Below are positions 1 through 8,301 of a stretch of DNA of 64,000 nt, piece after piece. Numbering within the stretch: the first letter of the stretch is position 1; each line of letters starts with the position of its first letter. The translations under genes and the position numbers were made by a program. The notes beneath the pieces are model-generated. The model saw only the letters and a list, made by a program, of their open reading frames with translations, made no database searches and was not told the DNA's origin. The stretch comes from Rodentibacter haemolyticus (GTDB taxonomy: Bacteria; Pseudomonadota; Gammaproteobacteria; Enterobacterales; Pasteurellaceae). Location of the stretch: NCBI RefSeq assembly GCF_015356115.1, contig NZ_CP063056.1:806001-870000 (forward strand), in the 5' to 3' direction.

Positions 1-1733
1 TGCGATAGCCCCAAACGCTCGGCATTTTCAATAATCATCAAACTGGCATTCGGTACATCTACACCCACTTCAATAACCGTTGTCGCCACAAGTAAATCTA
101 ATTCTGCATTTTTGAATTGCATCATGACATCTTGCTTTTCTTGCGGTTTCATTCGTCCATGCACTAATCCGATCTTCAACATTGGCAACGCTTTTGTTAA
201 ATCTTCCCAAATAGCTTCTGCCGCTTGCGCTTCCAATACTTCAGATTCATCAATTAATGTACACACCCAATACGCCTGACGTTTTTCATTCACACAGGCT
301 TGTTTGACACGGGCAACGATTTCATCTCGTCGTTCTTCTGAAATCACCACGGTAGTAATTGGTGTTCTTCCCGGTGGTAATTCGTCAATAATAGAAGTAT
401 CTAAATCGGCATACACCGTCATGGCTAATGTTCTCGGAATCGGTGTCGCCGTCATAATTAACTGATGAGGATAAAAACCGGCTTTTTCGCCCTTTTCACG
501 TAACATTAAGCGTTGATGCACACCGAATCTATGTTGTTCATCAATAATGACAAGGGCAAGATCGGAAAACACCACTTCTTCTTGAAATAAAGCGTGCGTC
601 CCCACCACCATTTGTACCGCACCGGTTTTAATTTTTTCCAACTCCGTTTGACGTGCTTTGCCTTTCACCTTGCCGGCAAGCCAGCCTACATCAATCCCCA
701 AAGGTTTAAACCAACGGTGGAAATTATTCGCGTGCTGTTCGGCAAGAATTTCTGTCGGAGCCATTAGTGCTACTTGTTTGCCGTTATCAATTGCGGTTAG
801 GGCTGCCAATGCCGCAACCAGCGTTTTACCGGACCCCACATCACCTTGCACTAATCGCATCATCGGATAATTTTTCGCGAAATCCTGCTCAATATCATTT
901 ACAACACGATTTTGTGCATTTGTCGGCTGAAAAGGTAATGACGCGAGGAAACGTTGTTTTAAATCCGTTCGGTATTGCAAAGGTAAAGCGGAAAACTGTT
1001 GCGTTCCTAACCGCACTTTTTGCATTGCGAGATTATGTGCAAGTAATTCTTCAAAAATTAAACGCTGTTGGGCAGGATGTTTTCCCTGTTCCAACATTTC
1101 CAAGGAAACATCCGGCGGCGGGCGATGTAATAACTGAAGGGCTTCCTTCAAACTGACTCGATGAGGATTAAATTCATTAGGCAAAATTTCCGCAATCTGC
1201 ACTTTATCCAATAAAGCAAGTGCCTGCTCCGTCAACTTTCGTAATGAATTTTGTTTTAAACCTTCTGTTGTCGAATAAATCGGGGTAAGGGTTTCTTCCA
1301 ACACAATCGGCGTATTATCACGGAGAATTTGATATTCAGGATGATGAATTTCCGCCATATGACGTCCACGTTTAGCTTCACCAAAAGCCTTCACGCGAAC
1401 ACCGATTTGAAAACTATTACGCATTCCCGCATTAAAATTAAAAAAACGCAGCATCACTTTCGATGTGCCGTCAGATAAACTCACCGATAAAATCGGACGG
1501 CGACCAAAGGCTACTTCACAAGTTTGTACAATTCCTTCTATGGTGAAATATTGCTCAGGTCGGAGATGAGCTATCGGCGTAATTCGAGTACGATCCTCAT
1601 AGCGAATCGGCAAGTGGAAAAGAAGATCTTGCAGATTATTGATACCGATTTTACTCAGCTTACTGGAGACTACCGCCCCCACACCGGAAAGTGCGGTGAG
1701 GGGTACGGCATCAAGAAGTGGAAAGCTCATCAT
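1..1733 (-). CDS. recG: ATP-dependent DNA helicase RecG (partial, 3' end outside window)
   Basis: RecG is a branch-migrating DNA helicase that remodels stalled replication forks and Holliday junctions in the cytoplasm. I translated the minus strand from the ATG at 1733. The N-terminal wedge/OB region is followed by the superfamily 2 helicase core: Walker A GDVGSGKT, the DEQH box (IIDEQHRFG), the TATPIPRT motif III and the start of helicase domain 2 (GLVHGRMKPQEK). The fragment covers about 577 codons of a family length near 690, so the C-terminus lies beyond base 1. It begins 7 bp after the spoT stop, so it is probably cotranscribed with gmk-rpoZ-spoT. A second ATG at 1730 is an equally possible start. 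Identification is secure. Confidence 0.96.
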   Translation of the reverse strand, partial: MMSFPLLDAVPLTALSGVGAVVSSKLSKIGINNLQDLLFHLPIRYEDRTRITPIAHLRPEQYFTIEGIVQTCEVAFGRRPILSVSLSDGTSKVMLRFFNFNAGMRNSFQIGVRVKAFGEAKRGRHMAEIHHPEYQILRDNTPIVLEETLTPIYSTTEGLKQNSLRKLTEQALALLDKVQIAEILPNEFNPHRVSLKEALQLLHRPPPDVSLEMLEQGKHPAQQRLIFEELLAHNLAMQKVRLGTQQFSALPLQYRTDLKQRFLASLPFQPTNAQNRVVNDIEQDFAKNYPMMRLVQGDVGSGKTLVAALAALTAIDNGKQVALMAPTEILAEQHANNFHRWFKPLGIDVGWLAGKVKGKARQTELEKIKTGAVQMVVGTHALFQEEVVFSDLALVIIDEQHRFGVHQRLMLREKGEKAGFYPHQLIMTATPIPRTLAMTVYADLDTSIIDELPPGRTPITTVVISEERRDEIVARVKQACVNEKRQAYWVCTLIDESEVLEAQAAEAIWEDLTKALPMLKIGLVHGRMKPQEKQDVMMQFKNAELDLLVATTVIEVGVDVPNASLMIIENAERLGLS

Positions 1734-1740
1734 TTTGTTA

Positions 1741-3846
1741 TTAGGCATTAATATTGCGTTTTACACTCACTACGCCGGTAATACCTTTAATTCGATGTAG
1801 AACGTTAGCCAGATGCTTACTATCTTTTACATTCACCTGCAAAACCACCAGCAATAAATTATTTTTCGCCTCTTCCGTCCAAATGTTTTGGATACCGCTT
1901 TCACCGGCAGTAATTGCTGTCATTAAACTTGGCAAGGCGTTTTGTTCATTCAACATTTCAATTTGTAATTCAGCCTCAAAATTGACCGCACTTTGTACGT
2001 TTTCCCACTTAGCTTGCGTTAATTGACGTGCATTTTTGAGATTTTCACATTGTTGATGATGAATAACCAATCCTTTGTTCGGCGTGCTACATCCGACAAT
2101 CGGATCACCCGGAATAGGGTGACAACATTCTGCAAATTGCGTGTTTGCAACCAACATCGGTGCAATGGTTAAAGTATGATTTTCAACATTACCGTCCACA
2201 TCAATTTCAATCGCTTCACCAATTAATTGATGCGCAATCACCGCAGCGAGTTGATTCCCCAAACCGATTTCGCGCAATAGTTCGTTAAGGGAAGATAATT
2301 TTAAATTATCTAAAACTGCTTGAATTTGTAATGAAGAAAGCTCGGCTAAACGATGCGGTTGTAGTGCAGTATTTAATTCCATTTCGCCTATTCTCACTGC
2401 GTCATCTTCACAACGCTGTTTAAGATAATGACGAATACGGGTTTTTGCACGCGCCGTCACGACAAAGTTCAACCATGAAGCTTCAGGATGTGAATTAGGA
2501 TCTATGATAACTCTTACCGTTTGCCCGGATTCCAATGCTTTCGATAAAGGATAAGGTTTATGTTCAACAAGCACGCCTACACAGTTATTACCTACATCAG
2601 AATGCACTGCATAAGCAAAATCGACGGCTGTCGCACCTTTTGGCAATTCAACGATACGACCTTTCGGCGTGAAAACAAAAATCTCTTTCGGGAAAAATTC
2701 CGATTTTACGTTTTCAATAAATTCAAAAGAATTACCTACACTTTGTTGAATTTCAATCAGATTTTGTAGCCAACGTTGCGCACGAATTTGGGCGGTTGTC
2801 GTATCATTTTTACCGCTTTCTTTATACGCCCAATGCGCCGTTACGCCCATTTCCGCCACTTGTTCCATTTCTTCCGTGTGGATATGTACTTCCACCGGCA
2901 CACCACGAGGACCAATCATTGAGGTTTGCAACGATTGATAGCCGTTTGCTTTCGGCACGGCAATATAATCCTTCACACGCCCCGGGCGAGGTTTGTAAAG
3001 GTTGTGCATTTGACCTAATACGCGATAGCAATCATCAACATTTTTTACAATAATGCGGAAAGCGTAAACATCCATAATGGAATGAAATTCTTGATCTTTC
3101 TCACGCATTTTTTGATAAATCTCGTAGAGATGTTTTTCACGTCCCCAAACGCGAGCAAAAATCCCGGCATTTTCTAACCGCTCTTTGATTTCATTAGAAA
3201 TACGAGTAATGAGATCTTGGCGACTATTGCGCGCAACCTCCACGAATTTTGCCAATACCTCATAACGGTGCGGATACATCGCTTCAAAAGACAAATCTTC
3301 CAATTCATTTTTAATATGCTCAATTCCCAAACGGCGAGCGAGAGGACAATAAATTTCCAGTGTCTCTTTTGCAATACGGCGACGTTTGTCGGGACGTAGC
3401 GAACCGAGTGTTCGCATATTGTGAGTACGATCGGCAAGTTTGATCAATACCACGCGAATATCACGGGTCATCGCCAAAATCATCTTACGGAAATTCTCTA
3501 CTTGCGCTTCTTGGCGGGTACGAAACTTCAATTTATCAAGTTTTGATACGCCATCTACGATCTCGGCAACACTTACGCCAAATTCATCTTTAAGTTGTTC
3601 TTCGGTGTACGAAGTATCTTCAATGACATCATGCAATAACGCTGCGCTCACCGCTTCGTGATCAAGATGCATTTTGGCAATAATGGCAGCAACCGCCACA
3701 GGGTGGGTGATATAAGGTTCGCCGCTTGAGCGAAACTGTCCCTCATGAGCGTCTCTTGCAATCACAAACGCACGTTTGACTAATTCAATTTTATCCGCGG
3801 GCAAATACCCTTGAATGATTCGGGCTAAATCTGCAAACAGTTCCAA
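1741..3846 (-). CDS. spoT: Bifunctional (p)ppGpp synthetase/hydrolase SpoT
   Basis: SpoT both makes and degrades the alarmone (p)ppGpp, mainly in response to carbon, fatty acid and iron limitation. The 701 residues are of normal length. The N-terminal HD hydrolase domain is intact (HDVIEDT near residue 73, and the LADRTHNMRTL helix). It is followed by the synthetase domain (RPGRVKDYIAVPKANGYQSLQT), a TGS domain near residue 390 (VFTPKGRIVELPKGATAVDFAY) and a C-terminal ACT domain. The intact HD motif separates it from the hydrolase-dead RelA at 50403-52634. It lies between rpoZ and recG, the usual gammaproteobacterial arrangement. Confidence 0.97.
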   Translation of the reverse strand: MELFADLARIIQGYLPADKIELVKRAFVIARDAHEGQFRSSGEPYITHPVAVAAIIAKMHLDHEAVSAALLHDVIEDTSYTEEQLKDEFGVSVAEIVDGVSKLDKLKFRTRQEAQVENFRKMILAMTRDIRVVLIKLADRTHNMRTLGSLRPDKRRRIAKETLEIYCPLARRLGIEHIKNELEDLSFEAMYPHRYEVLAKFVEVARNSRQDLITRISNEIKERLENAGIFARVWGREKHLYEIYQKMREKDQEFHSIMDVYAFRIIVKNVDDCYRVLGQMHNLYKPRPGRVKDYIAVPKANGYQSLQTSMIGPRGVPVEVHIHTEEMEQVAEMGVTAHWAYKESGKNDTTTAQIRAQRWLQNLIEIQQSVGNSFEFIENVKSEFFPKEIFVFTPKGRIVELPKGATAVDFAYAVHSDVGNNCVGVLVEHKPYPLSKALESGQTVRVIIDPNSHPEASWLNFVVTARAKTRIRHYLKQRCEDDAVRIGEMELNTALQPHRLAELSSLQIQAVLDNLKLSSLNELLREIGLGNQLAAVIAHQLIGEAIEIDVDGNVENHTLTIAPMLVANTQFAECCHPIPGDPIVGCSTPNKGLVIHHQQCENLKNARQLTQAKWENVQSAVNFEAELQIEMLNEQNALPSLMTAITAGESGIQNIWTEEAKNNLLLVVLQVNVKDSKHLANVLHRIKGITGVVSVKRNINA

Positions 3847-3925
3847 AGGACACCTGACTTTTTCGGGTTAAATGAATAGGTTGAAATGAAATTGCGGCTG
3901 AAATCAACCGCACTTTTAACGATGA

Positions 3926-4192
3926 TTATTCAGTGATTAATGCTACCGCCGCTTCTTCCGCATGTTGAATCGCAGTCATTTCTTGATGCTCTTGCGCATC
4001 CATAATATCGTTAGAAATTAAGCCTTTTTCAATTTCACGCAATGCAATAACGGTCGGTTTATCATTATCTTCCGGCACTAAAGGTTCACGTTGGTGTAAC
4101 TGTAATTGTCTTGCACGACGCGCGGCGGTTAAAATTAAATCAAAACGGTTACCAATTTTTTCTACTGCATCTTGCACTGTAACGCGTGCCAT
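3926..4192 (-). CDS. rpoZ: RNA polymerase omega subunit
   Basis: Omega is the small structural subunit that helps fold and assemble RNA polymerase and, in enterics, forms part of a ppGpp binding site. The 88-residue product begins MARVTVQDAVEKIGNRFDLI and carries the conserved ARRARQL and TVIALREIEKG segments. It lies between gmk and spoT on the same strand. The 79 bp gap to spoT contains one uptake sequence. Placing omega next to the ppGpp enzyme SpoT is conserved in many Gammaproteobacteria. Confidence 0.97.
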   Translation of the reverse strand: MARVTVQDAVEKIGNRFDLILTAARRARQLQLHQREPLVPEDNDKPTVIALREIEKGLISNDIMDAQEHQEMTAIQHAEEAAVALITE

Positions 4193-4254
4193 ATTCTACT
4201 CCAATTCATATAAAAATAAGGGATATAAGGGGAGCTATCATACTAAATCTTGTG

Positions 4255-4884
4255 CTAGTTATCCAGTAGCTGATGAATTAATCCGGCATTTTCCTTTTGT
4301 TGATAGCTTTTCGTCAAACGTTCTGCACGCAAAATACTCTGCAAATCCGCTAATGCCTGTTCAAAATTATCATTCACCACTACATAATCATATTCGTCAT
4401 AATGAGAAATCTCATTCTTGGCTTTCGCCATCCGTTCGGCGATGACGGATTCATTATCCTGCCCGCGACCAATCAAACGGCGTTCCAATTCCTGCAACGA
4501 GGGAGGAAGAATAAAAATGCTTTTTACATTTGGCACTTTTTTGCGAATTTGCTGTGCCCCCTGCCAATCAATATCTAAAAAAACATCAATACCTTTGGCA
4601 AGATTTTCCTCAATTGCCGGTAAGGATGTGCCGTAATAATTACCTCCGAATACCTTGGCATATTCTAAAAATAAATCCTGTTCAATTAACCCTTCAAACT
4701 CCGCTTTCGACACAAAATAATAATGTACGCCGTGGCTTTCCCCCGGGCGTGGCGCACGTGTCGTATGGGAAATCGACACCATTTTCGGCGTCGTAGAATC
4801 GCGTTCTAATAATGCGGAAATCAATGAGGATTTACCCGCACCGCTTGGCGCAGAAAGAATATATAAATTACCTTGTGATATCAT
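4255..4884 (-). CDS. gmk: Guanylate kinase
   Basis: Gmk phosphorylates GMP to GDP with ATP in purine nucleotide synthesis and salvage. The product is 209 residues with P-loop APSGAGKSSL near residue 12, the GMP-binding segment SHTTRAPRPGE, and the LDIDWQGAQQI core. Length and motifs are typical. It is the first gene of the minus-strand gmk-rpoZ-spoT-recG series and is divergent from gapA, with which it shares a 245 bp intergenic region. Confidence 0.97.
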   Translation of the reverse strand: MISQGNLYILSAPSGAGKSSLISALLERDSTTPKMVSISHTTRAPRPGESHGVHYYFVSKAEFEGLIEQDLFLEYAKVFGGNYYGTSLPAIEENLAKGIDVFLDIDWQGAQQIRKKVPNVKSIFILPPSLQELERRLIGRGQDNESVIAERMAKAKNEISHYDEYDYVVVNDNFEQALADLQSILRAERLTKSYQQKENAGLIHQLLDN

Positions 4885-4987
4885 CGTTTGAACCTTTTCT
4901 AAAAATTTCAGTCCATTATGCCGATTCTTTAAAAAAAAATCATTAAAGTGCGGTCATTTTTCCGGTTTTTTTAACGAAAAAACCGAT

Positions 4988-5049
4988 TTTGATGTAGATC
5001 ACAAAAACAAACCGCATTTCTAGTTTTATCTGAATGCTCATGCTATAAT
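4988..5049 (+). promoter_or_regulatory. gapA promoter with CRP-like site
   Basis: The sequence TTTGA-N6-TCACA at 4988-5003 matches the CRP consensus TGTGA-N6-TCACA with a perfect right half. A perfect TATAAT lies at 5044-5049 with a poor -35 (TAGTTT at 5021). With a start near 5056 the CRP site would centre at about -60.5, which suits class I activation of a promoter with a weak -35. The roles are inferred. Confidence 0.55.
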
Positions 5050-5129
5050 CCGCACCGATGTTTTTGGGGACGGTTCGAGTTCCTGAAACATAACAATTTG
5101 TTTAACTTGACTAAAAAGGTGAAAATCTT

Positions 5130-6149
5130 ATGGCTATTAAAATTGGTATCAATGGTTTCGGTCGTATCGGTCGTATTGTATTCCGCGCTGCACAGCAACG
5201 TGACGACATTGAAGTAGTCGGTATCAACGACTTAATTGATGTTGAATATATGGCTTATATGTTGAAATATGATTCAACTCACGGTCGTTTCGATGGTTCC
5301 GTTGAAGTAAAAGACGGTAACTTAGTGGTAAACGGTAAAGCAATCCGTGTAACATCAGAACGTGATCCTGCAAACCTAAACTGGGGTGCAATCGGTGTAG
5401 ATATCGCGGTTGAAGCAACCGGTTTATTCTTAACTGATGAAACAGCTCGTAAACACATCACCGCCGGTGCGAAAAAAGTCGTATTAACCGGTCCTTCTAA
5501 AGATGCGACCCCAATGTTCGTTCGTGGCGTAAACTTCCATGACTACGCAGGTCAAGACATCGTGTCTAACGCCTCTTGCACAACCAACTGTTTAGCGCCT
5601 TTAGCCCGTGTTATCCACGAAACTTTCGGTATCAAAGACGGTTTAATGACCACTGTTCATGCGACAACCGCAACTCAAAAAACCGTTGACGGTCCTTCTG
5701 CAAAAGACTGGCGTGGCGGTCGCGGTGCGGCACAAAACATCATTCCTTCATCAACAGGCGCTGCGAAAGCAGTAGGTAAAGTATTACCTGCATTAAACGG
5801 TAAATTAACCGGTATGGCTTTCCGTGTTCCGACACCAAACGTATCTGTTGTTGATTTAACCGTAAACCTTGAAAAAGCAGCAACTTACGAAGAAATCAAA
5901 CAAGCGATTAAAGATGCTGCCGAAGGTAAAACCTTCAATGGCGAATTAAAAGGCGTGTTAGGCTATACCGAAGACGCAGTGGTATCAACAGACTTCAACG
6001 GTGCTGTTGAAACTTCTGTGTTTGATGCGGATGCGGGTATTGCATTAACCGACACTTTCGTTAAATTGGTATCTTGGTACGACAACGAAACCGGTTATTC
6101 AAACAAAGTATTAGACTTAGTAGCACACGTTCACAACTACAAAGCTTAA
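5130..6149 (+). CDS. gapA: Glyceraldehyde-3-phosphate dehydrogenase, type I
   Basis: GapA is the NAD-dependent glycolytic enzyme that oxidises glyceraldehyde 3-phosphate to 1,3-bisphosphoglycerate. The 339-residue protein has the N-terminal dinucleotide-binding motif INGFGRIGR, the catalytic SNASCTTNCLAP segment with the active Cys, and WYDNETGYS near the C-terminus. A RBS-like AAAGGTG lies 9 nt before the ATG. It is monocistronic: a strong hairpin terminator follows at 6171. The gene uses the restricted codon set typical of highly expressed genes. Confidence 0.98.
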   Translation: MAIKIGINGFGRIGRIVFRAAQQRDDIEVVGINDLIDVEYMAYMLKYDSTHGRFDGSVEVKDGNLVVNGKAIRVTSERDPANLNWGAIGVDIAVEATGLFLTDETARKHITAGAKKVVLTGPSKDATPMFVRGVNFHDYAGQDIVSNASCTTNCLAPLARVIHETFGIKDGLMTTVHATTATQKTVDGPSAKDWRGGRGAAQNIIPSSTGAAKAVGKVLPALNGKLTGMAFRVPTPNVSVVDLTVNLEKAATYEEIKQAIKDAAEGKTFNGELKGVLGYTEDAVVSTDFNGAVETSVFDADAGIALTDTFVKLVSWYDNETGYSNKVLDLVAHVHNYKA

Positions 6150-6170
6150 TCAAAAAACTTCTAAAAAATC

Positions 6171-6196
6171 AACCGCTCTTCGGAGCGGTTTTTTTA
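6171..6196 (+). terminator. Rho-independent terminator after gapA
   Basis: An 8 bp stem AACCGCTC/GAGCGGTT closed by a TTCG tetraloop is followed by six or more T residues. It begins 21 bp after the gapA stop. Confidence 0.9.
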
Positions 6197-6352
6197 TTGC
6201 TCTCTATTTTATGTTCATATTTATAATCCAAAACAAGAGTTCACCAAAAATCATCAAAAATATTAAATATTTATCTGGCTTTTCTCGTGATTTAATCTTA
6301 TATTAGCGCACACCTGTTAGCTCAACTAACACTAAATTTAAAAAAGGTTACT

Positions 6353-8155
6353 ATGAATTTCGATCTTCATTTTATTCGTCGTATCCGGCAGCAAGCAAAA
6401 ACACGTGGAAATACGACCGCACTTCGCCACAAAGAAAACGGCATTTGGAAAGACATAAGCTGGACGGCTTTTCAACATCAATTAAATCAACTTTCGCGTG
6501 CATTGCTTGCCTGTGATATTCAGGTGCAAGATAAAATTGCGATTTTTGCCCACAATATGCCGCGTTGGACAATCGCCGATATCGGTGCATTACAAATTCG
6601 TGCAGTGACCGTGCCGATTTATGCAACAAATACGGCACAGCAAGCAGAATTCGTATTAAATCACGCCGATGTGAAAATTCTCTTTGTCGGGGATCAGGAA
6701 CAATATGATCACGCCTTAGCAATTGCACATCTTTGCCCTCAATTACAAAAAATTGTGGCGATGAAACCAACGATTCGACTGCAAAAAGACCGACTTTCTT
6801 GTTCATGGGAACAATTCATTGAACTCGGCTCAACAGAACAACAAACCGAGCTGCACCAACGTTTACAGAACAAACAAATGGATGATTTATTCACCATTAT
6901 CTACACATCCGGTACAACCGGTGAACCAAAAGGTGTAATGCTTGATTATTCAAATCTCGCCCATCAACTGGAAGCCCATGATCTTGCACTCAATGTGACA
7001 GATCAGGATATCTCCTTATCTTTCCTCCCTTTTTCTCATATTTTTGAACGGGCTTGGGCAGCTTACGTGCTTCATCGTGGCGCCGTGCTTTGTTATTTGG
7101 AAGATACCAATCAAGTGCGGTCGGTTTTAAGTGAAATTCGCCCGACTTTTATGTGTGCAGTGCCACGTTTTTATGAAAAAATTTATGCCGCAGTGCTGGA
7201 TAAAGTACAAAAAGCACCAAAACTGCGTCAAATACTTTTCCATTGGGCAATTGCCGTAGGGCAAAAGCATTTTGATTTAACAACGCAAAACAAACCGATC
7301 CCACTTCTGTTAAAGCAGCAATACCGTCTTGCGGACAAACTCGTCCTCGCTAAACTTCGTCAATTACTCGGTGGCAAAATTAAAATGATGCCTTGCGGAG
7401 GTGCAAAATTAGAACCGGCAATCGGGTTATTTTTTCATTATATCGGCATTAACATTAAACTCGGTTATGGTATGACGGAAACCACCGCCACGGTTTCATG
7501 CTGGCACGATTATCCGTTTAATCCTCATTCTATCGGGACACTAATGCCGAAAGCAGAGGTGAAAATCGGTGAAAATAATGAAATTTTAGTGCGTGGCGGC
7601 ATGGTGATGAAAGGTTATTACAAAAAGCCTGAGGAAACAGAAAAAGCCTTCACTAAAGACGGATTCTTAAAAACAGGTGATGCCGGTGAATTTGATGCAA
7701 AAGGCAATTTATTTATTACCGATCGCATTAAAGAATTAATGAAAACCTCCAATGGTAAATATATTGCGCCGCAATATATTGAAAGTAAAATCGGTAAAGA
7801 CAAATTCATTGAACAAATCGCCATTATCGCCGATGCGAAAAAATATGTTTCAGCGTTGATCGTTCCATGTTTTGACAGCCTTGAAGAATACGCCAAACAA
7901 CTCAACATCAAGTATCATGATCGTATGGAATTAATCAAAAATTCTGAGATTTTGAAAATGTTTGAACAACGCATTAATGTAGTACAAAAAGAATTGGCTC
8001 ATTTTGAACAAGTGAAAAAATTCACGTTGCTCTCTCAAGCCTTTAGTATCAAACTTGGGGAAATCACTCCAACCTTAAAACTAAAACGTAAAGTCATTAT
8101 GGAGCGTTATCGCCATCAGATCGAAGCAATGTATAAGCAAAATAATGAAGGCTAA
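6353..8155 (+). CDS. fadD: Long-chain fatty acid--CoA ligase (AMP-forming)
   Basis: This is a cytoplasmic or membrane-associated adenylating enzyme that activates long-chain fatty acids to acyl-CoA. The ANL-superfamily P-loop YTSGTTGEPKGVM lies near residue 183, followed by GYGMTETTA and the hinge region TGDAGEFDAKGNLFITDRIKELMKTSNGKYIAP. At 600 residues it belongs to the longer FadD15/LC-FACS-like group rather than the 561-residue E. coli FadD type. That group may supply phospholipid or storage pathways as well as degradation. It follows gapA, as in H. influenzae. The substrate range is inferred from family only. Confidence 0.9.
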   Translation: MNFDLHFIRRIRQQAKTRGNTTALRHKENGIWKDISWTAFQHQLNQLSRALLACDIQVQDKIAIFAHNMPRWTIADIGALQIRAVTVPIYATNTAQQAEFVLNHADVKILFVGDQEQYDHALAIAHLCPQLQKIVAMKPTIRLQKDRLSCSWEQFIELGSTEQQTELHQRLQNKQMDDLFTIIYTSGTTGEPKGVMLDYSNLAHQLEAHDLALNVTDQDISLSFLPFSHIFERAWAAYVLHRGAVLCYLEDTNQVRSVLSEIRPTFMCAVPRFYEKIYAAVLDKVQKAPKLRQILFHWAIAVGQKHFDLTTQNKPIPLLLKQQYRLADKLVLAKLRQLLGGKIKMMPCGGAKLEPAIGLFFHYIGINIKLGYGMTETTATVSCWHDYPFNPHSIGTLMPKAEVKIGENNEILVRGGMVMKGYYKKPEETEKAFTKDGFLKTGDAGEFDAKGNLFITDRIKELMKTSNGKYIAPQYIESKIGKDKFIEQIAIIADAKKYVSALIVPCFDSLEEYAKQLNIKYHDRMELIKNSEILKMFEQRINVVQKELAHFEQVKKFTLLSQAFSIKLGEITPTLKLKRKVIMERYRHQIEAMYKQNNEG

Positions 8156-8171
8156 TGATGTAAAATTATAC

Positions 8172-8192
8172 ACAATCGCTTTGAGCGATTGT
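8172..8192 (+). repeat. Short perfect hairpin after fadD
   Basis: A 9 bp perfect stem (ACAATCGCT/AGCGATTGT) with a 3 nt loop lies 16 bp after the fadD stop. It has no T-run, so it may stabilise the 3' end or be a remnant of a terminator. Confidence 0.5.
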
Positions 8193-8271
8193 TATGCCTA
8201 ACGGCACCGTCGGCAAGCCAACGTTCAAAATCTAAGGATTTTATGACCGCACTTTTACCTCATCAAGCCAT

Positions 8272-8298
8272 AAAAAAATCCCCTTTCGGGGATTTTTT
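8272..8298. terminator. Bidirectional terminator between fadD and glgP
   Basis: The stem AAATCCCC/GGGGATTT has a TTTC loop and is flanked by an A-run on the left and a T-run on the right. It can therefore end fadD transcripts on plus and glgP transcripts on minus. It abuts the glgP stop codon. Confidence 0.85.
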
Positions 8299-8301
8299 AC
8301 G